Notes under the pieces: model-generated
Seen by the model: the letters and a program-made list of their open reading frames with translations, nothing else
Database searches by the model: none
What the model was told of the DNA's origin: nothing
Source of the DNA: Tethya wilhelma
Taxonomy: Eukaryota; Porifera; Demospongiae; Tethyida; Tethyidae
Length of the DNA: 64,000 nt
Assembly: GCA_964030475.1 (NCBI GenBank)
Contig: CAXIPT010000001.1
Coordinates: forward strand, 27,204,003-27,268,002
Direction: 5' to 3'
Shown here: in pieces, positions 22,895-34,036 of the stretch
Layout of the letters: the number at the start of each line of letters is the position of its first letter
Position numbering within the stretch: the first letter of the stretch is position 1
Position numbers and translations under genes: made by a program

Positions 22895-23042
22895 TATGCA
22901 TGCACAGAATTAGGCTGTAGTCTAATTGTGCTACTTCGAATTCTCATTGATACTGCAGTACTAGGTGATCCTGTCTGACGTAAACTGTGAGTGCTCCTGC
23001 TAATTGTGAACTTTGACCCTAACCACTCAAGTATTAGATGAG

Positions 23043-24333
23043 ATGGCAGACAATTCTGAAGATCAAAAGATCAGAAAACGTAAATAAATAATGTATTTAT
23101 TTATTGCATGTTTGCTGCTAATTAATGTGCTTGTTCTGGGGGCATGGATGGAGAGGGTTCTATATCTTTATTTCCCTCTTAGTTATGGCTAGACATCAAG
23201 TAGGAAAAACTTCTTGGAGTATTATGGTCATGTTTTACACATATACATCATTATTATAGCCTTGAACCTTGCCACACTGACCTATGAGCTGCGAGCCATT
23301 AATTATCGCTGGCATGATCTAGGAGTGCAGCTGGGTATTGATGCTAACACTCTCAGCCAAATTCAAGTGGATTACAGATATGATGGTGTTCAACGACAAT
23401 TCTGTGAAATCATGAAATTCTGGCTAGGTCTCTGTCAAGATAAGTCCTGGGAAAAGATTGCTGTAGCACTGAGGAATATTGACCAACCTCAACTAGCAAC
23501 ACAAGTTGCTCAGTACACCCATCATGGTGAGAGCATTGATTACCAGGTTACAATGGCTGGAACCATGTTGATGTGTGGATATATTCTTTCTTTATCAGGA
23601 GCAGAGAACACAACACTAAGCCATGGCTATGAGCTCCCACCTCATTCTTACCAGCCTCCTGTTCACCAGCCTCACTACCAGATACCCCCAGCACACCATT
23701 CTCTTCCATGTCTTCCACCACCTGCTACTGGTCCACCGTTTGGACAGCCACCACCATATGCATTACAGTCTGTGGTGAGTGGCTATAATGATGTCCTAAT
23801 CTTTAGGTTTTACTTTTGACTACCCTTACCAGTTTATACACGTAAACAACTGTGTTCACATGATATGTGTGTCTTCTCTCTAGGATGTTCTGCCAGCCTC
23901 ATTCAACCCTCAGTTCGGTGCCTCCTCTCATCTCCCCCTCAGTCTACCAGTCTATTCCACTAGCCCCTCATGGCCTTGGATGACTCCTAATATGGGGAGC
24001 TACATGACACAGTGCACATCCAATCAGGTGCTGGTATAGCCACATGTGTTTATGATTGCATGGTGACTGTCTACCACATACCTACCTATAGAATATCATG
24101 TCCTCATTGATTGCTATCCTTCACTTGTGTACCACCATGTAGGTTGACCCCTCTGCTCTCATGGTGCAACATCTTACTCATCCACAGCTGGCACTGCTCC
24201 ACCAATCATCATCAGCCCCTGCTCGTTATCATAGCCAATCTCCGACTCCACCAAGAGACCACACTGTGTCTCAGCACCCACTGACCACCACTAGTGGTAG
24301 AGGTAAGAACTCTATTTATTGTACATCACATTG

Positions 24334-24375
<42 letters not shown>

Positions 24376-26526
24376 ATGTTATGTATTGCATGTCACATTT
24401 ATATGCAGTAATAAAGAAATTGTATGCAGTATTTCTTGATATTGTGTGGAAAGTTAAGGCTTAATTTACTTACATCTTGTGTTTTCCCCAATAGAACCAT
24501 GGCATGGCTAGAAATTGTAGTACTAACAGTGACATGCAGCTGTGCTGCATAAAAAGTACAAGCCTAATTTGCATCTCATTAATATGCAAAATTTTGTATT
24601 GTAACAATGGCAGAGCAAGCAAAACTTCACTAACTTTAGCTCCGTTTGGCGGAGCGAGTGCCAGAGTTCAAGGTCCATTGATTGAGGAAGTCATAAGTTC
24701 AACTCTTCCTGTTTAATAATTTAGGGCGCAAATTTGCAAAACTAGTGAAAAATCGAAATGCTGGATAAAAAGATATAGGTACTTCCTGTTCTAAAGTACA
24801 GAAGCAATACTGTGCGATCACGTTTTTGATATGCTCGACATTTGGCCATTTGGCGGAGAAACCGCCAGCCTCCTAGACTTGAAAAGCTTGCTGTAAGTTA
24901 CCCAAAAGGTTGAATTAACAGTATTTAGGGCGCAAATTTTTCTAGAGTGTCTTGTTAGCTTGCAATCTGAAGACTAAAATGCATTCAGTATCACTTTTAG
25001 TACTTAGCTACTGAGCAGCTGCCTGATGCATGTAGGCTCATCAATAATTCATATGTCACTACATTTCTAGCCATGGCCCAGGCCCTCTGGGTTACCACCA
25101 GTCAATTCAGCAGCAGTCATGTCTTCACCACAACATAAAACTATCGTGAAATGCACTCCAAGACTGGTATCTGCCTTCAAGTCAGACTTGGGTGGAATTG
25201 CAGCTAGTTTTCGTGCACAGAGTCTTATATCTCAATCTACATTTGATGAAATGGCTGATGTTTATCAGCCCATGGAGAGCCGAGCATGTAAACTAGTTTC
25301 TACTATTACATCAAAAATTGAAGACAACCCTGCTAATTATGACAAGCTCTTGAATACTCTCTCAAATCGGGGTGAGCTGCACAATGATACTCTAGCTGAG
25401 CTTCAGGAGACATTTGAATCATCTCAGGTGCACGAATTATTGCTGAGTCAGCAAAAACGGCGCGCGCCCCGTAAGTATCTATAGTACACGCCCTTTTTTG
25501 TCATATGATCATTGCGTGACTGTTCATTTATTGACTCATTTAGAAAAGAAAGTGAGCTGCCTGTGAAAGTTTGTGAGAGGNTCTGTTTCCTTGGTAGTTT
25601 AATTACCCTGGCAGACTAAGTGAGATTTTAGGTATGGTGGCATGCTTTATCGTCACGATCATGCTAGTTATGTATTTGCATCAGGTGGCCAGGTGCCATT
25701 ATATTTAGGCTACCCTGAGATCTGGGTTGGAAGTCAACTAGTGTCTCATGCAGTTAGTATGACTCCACAATAGTGGTGTATACTACCAGATGCATGATGT
25801 GGATGTCAGTATGTTGTGTTGATGATATACATAAATACTGAATGATTGTTGTGTACATGCACTCATACACAGCCTGTGGGAGAACAAGTTCACTGAGAGT
25901 GGAAAGGCTGAACTGAGAAAGGCAGCAGAGGAGAGAAAATTGAACAGTGAACTTTGTACTTTAAATTTGTATCTATACAGTTTATCTGGTAACTTGTCTA
26001 AGCTGATCACAACAACTCCCAAGCTGGAAACACTTTCGTAAGTTTTTTAGTTGCCTTTATTCTAATAAAAGTACTAGCCAGTGGTGTGTTACTCTTAATT
26101 TGCATGTGTGTACTTTTCATGATTGAGAAGTTTGATAGTAACATACTGCTAAGTTTGTTTTTTTAATAGTAATGTAGTGGGCTGGCTATGCACATTGTGT
26201 TAGTGTTTGCAATGATCATGTACAATAGTAACATCCATGAGTTGCCTACTCTTTCTTTCTACTTCTCTTGTCATGTGACAGTGATGTCATGCCACCACCT
26301 CCAAAGGTCCCTCGACTACAAGAAGGTATATATATAGTTGTATAGTGGGCAGCTAACATAATGGTTGGTTTCATCAGAGTCATCTCATCCAGGGTCAGCC
26401 TATGGATCAGAAGTCACTACTTCTTCTGCAAGTGTCTCTGATTTACCTCCCTCACTGCTTCATTCAATGTCAAGTCCTTCTCTGTCCCAGCCAAGGAGAA
26501 CCTCAAGGATTTCACATCTTAACCCT
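23043..26526 (+). CDS. NLR 5' half, copy A (Death, linker, CARD-like)
   Basis: Exons read: 23043-23079 (MADNSEDQKIRK), 23260-23526 (Death domain, WHDLGVQLGIDANTLSQIQV to QVAQYTHH), 23599-23774, 23884-24027 and 24143-24302 (Pro/Gln/His-rich linker), then a CARD-like exon 24495-25470 split by a transposon. Phases agree (1, 1, 0, 0, 1). After the gap at 25581 two linker exons appear (26282-26325, VMPPPPKVPRLQ; 26378-26526), but no NACHT exon follows before the next gap. The first part is 99.8% or so identical to 39228-41259. The Death domain would recruit adaptors. As written the gene is incomplete and has a misplaced 3' exon (25873-26037) in its middle, so the part beyond 25581 may be a different locus. 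Confidence 0.7.
24335..24373. repeat. TG microsatellite
   Basis: A run of TG dinucleotides in the intron after the third linker exon. The matching run at about 40000-40053 is longer, one of the few differences between the two blocks. Confidence 0.9.
24503..25070. mobile_element. MITE inserted in CARD-like exon, copy A
   Basis: The exon starts AACCATGG at 24495 and resumes CCATGG at 25071. Between them lie about 568 bases with inverted ends (CTAGAAATTGTAGT and ATGTCACTACATTTCTAG). CCATGG on both sides suits a 6-bp target duplication, though other cuts of the ends are possible. Removing one CCATGG and the insert restores an open frame into the CARD-like domain. A cryptic acceptor at the right end (TTTCTAG before 25071) would shift the frame and meet a stop after about 20 codons. 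An identical insert is at 40183-40750. Confidence 0.75.
25071..25470 (+). CDS. CARD-like (death-fold) exon of NLR
   Basis: The open frame encodes about 130 residues: PSGLPPVNSAAVMSSPQHK, then a helical region (PRLVSAFKSDLGGIAASFRA, FDEMADVYQPMESRACKLVS, NYDKLLNTLSNRGELHNDTL) and a basic tail QKRRAPR before a GTAAGT donor. The hydrophobic spacing and the Lys-Leu-Val helix near the middle resemble CARD-like domains of invertebrate NLRs; this is pattern recognition, not a search result. The exon starts and ends in phase 1, so it can be skipped. NLR copy B lacks it. An ATG at 25119 could serve if transcription started inside the MITE. Confidence 0.55.
25873..26037 (+). pseudogene. Fused NLR 3' LRR exon
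   Basis: The start is the standard terminal exon (NKFTESGKAELRKAAEERKL). The usual stop codon TAG of CTATAG is replaced by TAC, and the frame runs on into what is elsewhere the exon before it (LSKLITTTPKLETLS), ending at a GTAAG donor. The order is thus inverted relative to normal genes. It stays open throughout, but it sits between Death/CARD-like exons and linker exons, so a rearrangement or misjoin is more likely than a real product. Confidence 0.6.
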
Positions 26527-26649
26527 GTAAGTTATGTTCTACTTTTGTCTTAAATATGACAGTTACTTCATTTGTTAACTTTGTCTACTTACAGATCTTT
26601 AAAGGTATATAATAAGGTATTTTTTTGATCCTCAAAGGTATAATTGTAT

Positions 26650-26840
26650 ACCGTACATCTTCTAAAAATTCGGCACCTCTTATTATTTGGCACCCTACCA
26701 CGAATTAATTGTTCAAATTTACCTCTAGATTTTGGTCATCACGCATAAATATATCACATGCACACGACGCTTGCACGCAAAATCTCTAAAATTCGGCAAA
26801 GCTCAAACATATTTAATTCGAATTTTTAGAAGATATCTAC
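26650..26840. mobile_element. AT-rich inverted-repeat element
   Basis: Ends resembling ATCTTCTAAAAATTCGGCA and ATTCGAATTTTTAGAAGAT are roughly inverted around about 150 bases. It belongs to the same general type of short element as those at 38553 and 51039. Boundaries are approximate. Confidence 0.45.
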
Positions 26841-26979
26841 AATTATTATTATACAGAAATGGAATAATTATTTTTCGTACAGTATACCTCAATACCTATC
26901 GCCAACAGAGAAGAGTTGTCTCCCAGTACTACCGATGTGCTGAAAACTCTGCCCACATCCCTTTTATTGATCCTGTCAN

Positions 26980-27331
26980 CAGTGTAGGAATGGGCAGTGC
27001 ATTAAAAAGTATTGGAACAAGGCAGGGTCTCAATTTCGGCACATGACTACTTCATTTTTATGCCCAACTCTTGGCCGGCAGTCTAGTTTAAGTTATATAC
27101 CTGTCTCTTATAGTTTACTCTATTGCTTTAGTATAGCCAAGTGATTAGCTACAGTACTGAGAAATTTGAACCAATACAATGAATAAGCTACGGTACTATT
27201 GTACAGATCATCGCAACACAACACTGAAAATCCATATGAAGGATCAAGAATAAAAATGAAGTAGTCATGTGCCGAAATTGAGACCCTGCCTTGTTCCAAT
27301 ACTTTTTAATGCACTGCCCATTCCTACACTG
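26980..27331. repeat. Inverted repeat with ~82-bp arms
   Basis: Arms 26980-27061 and 27250-27331 are near-exact inverses (inner part GAAGTAGTCATGTGCCGAAA). The left arm starts directly after the gap at 26979. It may be a foldback element, or one arm may be a palindrome created at a contig end. Confidence 0.7.
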
Positions 27332-27435
27332 CTTATTTTTTTGAAATTTTTACTACTTGTACAAAAATTAATCGGTGTTGCAAAAAAACAAATAAATAAC
27401 AAACACCTACCCATGACTTATATAATTGATGTCCT

Positions 27436-29231
27436 TCACCATGAAAATTTTAAATCTAAAGTACAAAGTTCACTGTTCAATTTTCTCTCCTCTGCTGCCT
27501 TTCTCAGTTCAGCCTCTCCACTCTCAGTGAATTTGTTGTTCAGCAGGCTGTGTATGAGTGCATGTACGCAACAATCATTCAGTATCTATGTATCATCAAC
27601 ATACCAAGTATGCCAAAATGTAGATCATCAATTTTTAGTTATAAACTGTACGACAACACCAACTTACATGTACAGACAGGCATAATTATTATACAAACAA
27701 ATTACATAATGGGAAGCCATAAATTTATTTTTAAGTCAATAATTAGTAACAATGATCATAGTGTGAAGATCACTGTGGACCACCCTTAGCCTCGTTCCCA
27801 GGCTCTCCCCCTCCATTATATTTGCCCCTCAAAAGATGAGGAGGCCGGGGAAGAAAAGGGGAGGAGAAAGGAGATCAAAAAAGGAAGAGAGCCTGGTCGG
27901 GAATAATCAGCTCTTTGATCTAACTCCCATGACACACTGGATGACTCTGAGGCTGTTTCTTCTCTTGTGATGGTAAAGATTAACCACTTGTACCACTACA
28001 CCACCAGCAGAAATGGTAACAATAAGTACTTCACTCCTGAAAATGTACTTTGCTCACTGAAATGGTGAGTGATTTTCTCATTACAATCATGCCAATCATG
28101 ACCATGGCCAGGCTTAGTAGCTAGTGTATATGATGATACTAGAATATCTCAGCTTTAGTACAAACGCTCTAAATGCTTACAGTGTTTAGCTCTCATCAAT
28201 CTCTCAAGCACATTTACTGAAAAAGTACACACAGTCATGTTGATTGAGGCCTAGGGCAATACACCACTAGTGACTGTGCTTTTATTAGAATGATGGCAAA
28301 TAAAAATGAGTGAACAGGTACAAGTAGCACCATCTTATTAAAACAACTTACTAAAGAGTTTCCAGTTTGGGAGCTAATCTGATCAGCCTAGTCAAGTGTT
28401 CCACACTCTCATCACTGATAGAATTATTACGCAAACTGTAGAGGAAAAAAATAATTAAACAAACAAATGAAATAATGGTATAGTCATTGTTGCATGATCA
28501 CAGTATTGTATTAAGAAAAGAGTAAGCAACTCATGGATGATAGTATTGCACGAAAGGTAAGAGAGATAACTAATTATAAGTTGTCGGCCTGCCCATTACA
28601 CCTTGTGACTTTTGGTTCAATTTAGACTTCAATTTTTACATCAACTACAACTGGGAAATTGAAATTCACAAGATGATGGCTTAGAGGATACAGTTGTGTA
28701 TTTACACAGACATATCTCTCATGTCATTTGCTTCCCCTATGATATGCTATGTGCACACCACTCCTCGCCTCACTGATGGCTCAGAGGAGTGGCTTCTTAA
28801 TGATGGGTGTAAAGGTCAAGGGGTGTGGTACCCACTGTAAATGAAGGATGTCCAATGTGCTAAAGGTACATCATAACCATACAGTCTCTTCATAGTAAAC
28901 TTACTCCAGTGTCTTCAGGTTGGCACAGTGAGAAAGACCTTTGGCCAGGGATTGAGCACCATCATCACCAATATTGTTGCCATCTAGGCTGTGTATTAAA
29001 TAGAAAGAGTAAACATCAAAAAAATCGAATACAACTACTCAATTTGACAAAAATCAAGACTCAATGGAGATCAATCACCACAGCTACTCAACACTGTGCA
29101 AGGAAAGAGAGCCATATGGTAACATAGAGAATACACCAATATCTTACGTCAGTCTCTGCAGATTGGAACAGTGAGAAAGACTGTTTGCTAGGGATTGAGC
29201 ACCATCAGCACCAATATTGTTTCTGTCTAGG
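27436..29231 (-). pseudogene. 3' end of an NLR (LRR exons), copy F
   Basis: Minus-strand exons at 29148-29231, 28905-28988 (NNIGDDGAQSLAKGL), 28352-28435 and the terminal exon 27436-27547 (NNKFTESGEAELRKAAEERK, ending DLKFSW and stop). The introns align with copy G (3146-5313) and, inverted, with 50000-51970, including the dispersed repeat at about 27786-27905. The tail after CTLDL differs from the others because the usual final codons are replaced. No upstream NACHT: the contig ends at 29287, beyond which E-protein sequence starts. Confidence 0.7.
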
Positions 29232-29287
29232 CTGTGTATTAAATAGAAAGAGTATAAACAAACAAAATATTTTTTTTATTATCAAAN

Positions 29288-32200
29288 CAGCAATCTAGTT
29301 TGGACGATGCCATATCTGTCATCTCCCATCATGCCGGTGACCTGGCCGATGGGTCCGGGATGGGGATGCACGTCCCTCCAGGGGAGGACATCTCCGAGAG
29401 GATCCCCAGCCACTCCTTCATCACCCCTGATGACCATACCATCATCAAGTCAGAACGTAAGCACTTAATGCCATTTTATCTCTATGCTAACTACAGACTT
29501 GAACTGTTGTTTCTGTGGAAGTCTCTATTTAACTGTAGACTTTCAACTGTTTTTATTAAAGCCTAGTTATGCAAGAGTGCATGTCTGATTTATGTAATAG
29601 TTATCCTGGGCGAAGCCCAGGATAACTATTTTATCCCAGATGTATAATTAGTACCCAGTGTAGCTGTGTACACTTGCATACATAATTAAGTGTTATTGTC
29701 AGCTTATTGTTTTTATTGCTACCAGAGGACTATAAACCCAATCCTAATCTTAGCTTCTCTCCAGTTTCCATGGATATCCCTCCAGTATCCATAGAGATCC
29801 CTCCAAAATCTCCTAGATGAGTATAAAAAGAGCCATGTTTTTTCAGTCTCATCCATAGCTTGTATGAGACTAGTCTGTTGCTTTTGTAAGGAGTAGAGAG
29901 TTGCTTTGCAAGTGTAAAATGCTTGGATATTTGGAATTAAAGAAAAAGAGAAGACTTCCTGATCATGTGGATGAGAATAAGGAAAACATTGAGAGTCCCC
30001 CCAAGAAGTGTCGGTTTTCCTTTGCTTCACAAGAACAGATAGAGGCAGCTTCTCTTGGTGTGTTATCACCAAATACTGATCGCTCCAACAAATGGGCATC
30101 TAGAGCGTTTGAAGCCTGGAGAATTGAGAGAAACAAGCATTTTGGACTAGAAGAACAATGCCCTGATAGTCTCCTAGCTGATGGTGATATTGAAGCACTC
30201 TCTTATTGGCTTTCTAGATTTGTTCTTGAAGTGAGGAAAGGAGATGGACTGAATATCCTCCAAAATCTCTCCACTACCTGCTTTGTGGGTTACAGAGAAT
30301 TGTACGAGCATCCCATCCTGAAATCAACATATTCGACAAAAGTGACAAACATTTTGCCATTTTTCGAAAGATTAGAGATAGCGAATATCATCGACTTCAT
30401 ACGAAGGGAATTGGAGCAAACATCAAGCATTGTGAAGTTTTCACACCTTCTGATGAGCATCAGATGTGGCAATCTGAAACAATTGGTATGTATTCACCAT
30501 TAGCACTTCTAAGAGCTGTTTTTGTTTATAATGGTAAAAATTTTTGCTTACGAGGTGGAAAAGAACAAAAAGACCTGAAGTTGTCCCAGATACAAAGAGG
30601 ATACGATGAAGAACTTGGAAAGGCCTACTACATTATTTTATGTCGAAAATGGCAGCAAAAATCGACGTGGATGTGATCTCCATCTGAAGAACAAAACTGT
30701 GAAACAATACGAGCAGCCAGAACTGGGGATACACTGTCATGTGTACCTTCTTGATCTCTACTTGAACCTACTACCTATTGGATCTGAGAAGTTCTACAGG
30801 AAACCTCTTTCTCCAAGTACTTTTATGGATGATTGGTATTCTTCAGATCCATGCAGTAACTACTTTCTTGACAATCTAATGAAGACCACATCACAAGAAG
30901 CAGGGATAAAAAAGCCCCTAACCAACCATAGCCTTAGGGCTGGTGGTGCTACCGCTATGTTTCAAGCAGGCATTTCAGAGAAACTTATTGCTGAGCGCAC
31001 AGGACATCGTTCACAACAAGCACTGCAACTGTATGAACGAAAGACAAACTTTGATGACAACCATGTTTCAGCTGCCATAACTGGAAGTTCTGGAGCTGAA
31101 CGCCCCTCTTCAATCTCTTTTCAGGCTACTATGCAACACTCATCACTAGAGGATACATCATGTACATCAGGTACACCCATGTTTAAGTTTGATCTTCCTA
31201 ATCTCAGTGTCTCAGAAGTGGAGACGGTGTTTTATAACATGTCCCTTGAAAGCCTTGATTGGGTAACCAAAGATATTGTTCATGAGCTGTTCACTCCATT
31301 CTAACCACACTGTTGTGTTGATTTTCAGTGGATATGTTAGTGGAATCTGTCATTTTTCATTATCATTTCTTTACGAATTTCAGTGATTGTATTCATCTTT
31401 ATTCACCAATTTCTAACCATCTAACTTCTTTCATTTCCTTGTAATTGAGGTTTCACAAGAACATCTTACTCAAAAATAACAAATTTATTGCTGGAAAATT
31501 TCCTTTGAAGTACTAATTACATCTGGGATAAAGTTATTTAAAAGCAAAAGTTTGTATTTGGAAAAGATTTGTCTTAATTTTATATCTCACAATGATTTTA
31601 GTTTCAAAAGTTTTCCTCCTGCATGTTCTTATTAAATACTGTAAATTCATGTCTTCATTCCTCTTTCTCCCTCCCCCTGCAGCTCTCATGGTGGACCGTA
31701 AGCCTCCTCCCCCTCTCATCCGTTCCTCTAGTGCTGGCACTCCCTCTACCTCATCCTCACTGGCCGGGAGAAATAGCGCCTGTGAACGTCGCACCAAGAG
31801 TGCAAAGGGCGGGGCTGCCAAGAGGAGCAAGTATCGTACGGAGGAGGAGAGAGTGGAGAAAGAGAAGGAGAGAAGAAATGCCAACAACCAGAGAGAAAGG
31901 TGTGTGCAGGCATTCATGGTGGCAGAATAATTATGTGTGTATTTTTTTCTGTTGATCTTGTGTTGTGAGCATATGTGTCTCTTTGTATTGTTTTTTCTAA
32001 CTGCCTGTCAGAAGCATGAACACACACTTGAGTTCATATATGTATTGTGTGTAGTTTACTCTCCATTTATTGCAGCTTGATAAATTTACTCCATCTTTCT
32101 CTCTCTTTCTCTCTCAGGATCCGTGTTAGAGACATCAACGAGGCCTTCAAAGAGCTGGGTGAGATCTGTCACGACTACCTCCAGTGTGAAAAGGCTCAGA

Positions 32201-32718
32201 CCAAGCTAATGATCCTCCACCAAGCTGTGGCCGTCATCTCAAGTCTGGAGCACCAAGTCCGAGAATGCCACCTCAACCCAAAGGCCGCCTGCTTGAAGAA
32301 ACACGAAGAAGAGAAAGCAGCGCTGAGACTGGGATCCACCAGTGACCAGGGACCGTCCGGGATTGATTCCATACCCGGCGGTGATTCAATGTCGACTGTC
32401 AACGGGAGCTCCAACCAAGCCCGACCCATTTCCCCGTCCGCCACTCACTTCCCCTCCGGCTCCCCGTATCAATCTGTCTCCTCGCCTGGCTCCTCACAAC
32501 AGTTCCCCTCGACATCGTACTCCCACCCTTCCCCCCCTCCACTGACCCCCACAGAGAAAACCCCCCGAAAAAGTGACCCCCCAATGAAATCTCGCAAGAG
32601 CAGTGCTGGTAGTATAAGTCCGACTCTACAAAAGGCCAGAGGAGGTAGAATCCTCTCCACTAGTGCTATCGGAATGAGTAGCAGCAGCCCTGTTAGAAAA
32701 TCAGAGACAACTGAATGA
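29288..32718 (+). CDS. E-protein bHLH transcription factor, 5' truncated
   Basis: Three exons: 29288-29458 ([15 protein letters not shown], like the LDDAI-VL--HA activation segment of vertebrate E proteins), 31683-31899 (serine-rich, then the basic region [10 protein letters not shown]) and 32118-32718 ([47 protein letters not shown], then a Ser/Pro-rich tail). Phases 1 and 2 agree across both introns, and the second intron splits the basic region just before helix 1. The KAACLK tail after helix 2 is the class I (TCF3/4/12, daughterless) signature. Such proteins form dimers with tissue-specific bHLH factors on E-boxes in the nucleus. Upstream exons are lost at the gap at 29287. Confidence 0.9.
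29599..31537 (+). mobile_element. Crypton-like tyrosine-recombinase element with inverted ends
   Basis: The element fills most of the first visible E-protein intron. Its left end is a hairpin (GTTATCCTGGGCGAAGCCCA onward, 29600-29627) followed by TTTATCCCAGATG and ATTAGTAC (to 29654). The right end 31510-31537 is the inverse of that second part, differing only by small indels. A TATAAAA box lies at 29822-29828, about 90 bases before the first ATG of the recombinase. The plus-strand orientation matches the host gene. Confidence 0.65.
29919..31304 (+). pseudogene. Tyrosine recombinase (DUF3504/Crypton type), frameshifted
   Basis: The N-terminal part (29919 to about 30245) has a lysine-rich start and the core [14 protein letters not shown] then [17 protein letters not shown], as in Crypton-derived ZMYM/QRICH1/KCTD1 proteins. 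The catalytic part has [15 protein letters not shown] (first Arg and Lys), HSLRAGG (His-x-x-Arg), ERTGHRS and LYERK with the tyrosine. The reading frame changes near 30247 and again near 30620, so no single frame spans the enzyme. If functional it would cut and rejoin DNA through a phosphotyrosine link. This copy looks dead, although all catalytic motifs survive in their own frames. Confidence 0.85.
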
Positions 32719-33620
32719 GTTTGCCTTCTTGTTTTTTTGAACCGAGGTATTATATTATACAGATGGTGAATATAATTATTATTGCTGTGTAGTCTGTTCC
32801 TTTTTTGTATCACATTTTGTGTTTGTTTGTGTTATTAAATTTTTTGGTTTGTCAGTGAGGTTTAGTCCCTTTCCTGTCACCGTAAAGAGCACCATGTTGC
32901 TCATCATTCACAGCACACTGCACCATAACCCCATCACTCACTCTCACTCACTCTCACTCACTTGCACTGTATGTTGGGCTATTCTCTCTCTCTGAGTCTC
33001 ACACACACTCACTCTCACTCTCATTGTGCAGTCAACCAGCTTGTGAGCTGTCTATCAGAGACTAGCACTTGGGTGTGTGTGTTGTTTTGAGTTTGGAGTT
33101 TCATTTTTGCCAACAGCTATAGATTGACGTTCACTGATGTTCATTTGTAACCCTCTGGGTGTACATACGTATTGTTCTGCTATGGAGTATAATAGAATGT
33201 ACATACAATGCACATGCAGTCTTTATCTATTGACAACGACAGCTGGACTCTACTTTCCTTTGAAAATCACTTCTCTCAAAAAAAGTCTAGTTTTATGTTT
33301 CTAAAACGTTCTCTTCTCTTGTTGGTTGGTTTTAATTTTTTCTGCTCTTCTTTTCAGTTTATCACGAGTCAGATGACTATATACTTTATTTGCATTATAT
33401 AGCTATAGAGCAATGTTTTTGTACTTATATTATGTTTTATGTTTATGTATTAATGTGTTAACCAAAATTTTTGCTGTTCCGTGGCTTGTAATTATAATAA
33501 TTTGGTGTTTGGTTTCAATGGCTACAATCTCTGTATGTATATTTCTGTGAATTATAATTTAATTTTGTGTTCACTTATAAAAAATAGTATCATAGAATGT
33601 AACTTTCAATAAAAGGTGCT
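32719..33620 (+). other. E-protein 3' UTR
   Basis: No exon follows the stop at 32716-32718. AATAAA at about 33609-33614 is the first strong polyadenylation signal, giving a 3' UTR near 900 bases. It includes a CACTCTCACT-rich stretch at 32937-33025. Confidence 0.6.
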
Positions 33621-33639
33621 GGGCGGAGTCCATGTTGTT

Positions 33640-34036
33640 TTGAATTTTATTACGCATGCGCAATGATAAATGCCAGCTCAGCTGTAGGGGATCCCCCTGA
33701 TGTCATTACATACCAAGGAGGCTCGAGCTCGAGCGCTCTGGGCCAGAGATATAAAACAGTACATCAGGTGAAGTTTGTGTGAGGCTCTGAAATGTATGTA
33801 ACATTATGCATGTATGGAATTTCGATCAGACTACCACTCTAAGCTAGTGGCTATAGCCTCGGATGATTTTTTTCTTGTAATTTACATAATTTCCTATTGA
33901 CACTACTCAATCGCTTGTTGTTCTTTTTTTCTAGGAAGTAATAGACGTCTATATGAGATGATTCAAGACACACTGCTGTGATAAGTACTGTGTGACTCAG
34001 TGTGTGTGTGTGTGTCCCTGATCTGGTCAGGAGAGA
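33640..34036 (+). promoter_or_regulatory. Probable promoter of NLR copy B
   Basis: A TATAAAA at 33750-33756 lies about 280 bases upstream of the ATG at 34037. A CGCATGCGCA motif, NRF1-like, is at about 33652. Farther down, CATCAG followed by GTGAAG (about 33763-33772) could be a 5' UTR donor. These are candidate sites by motif only. Confidence 0.35.
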
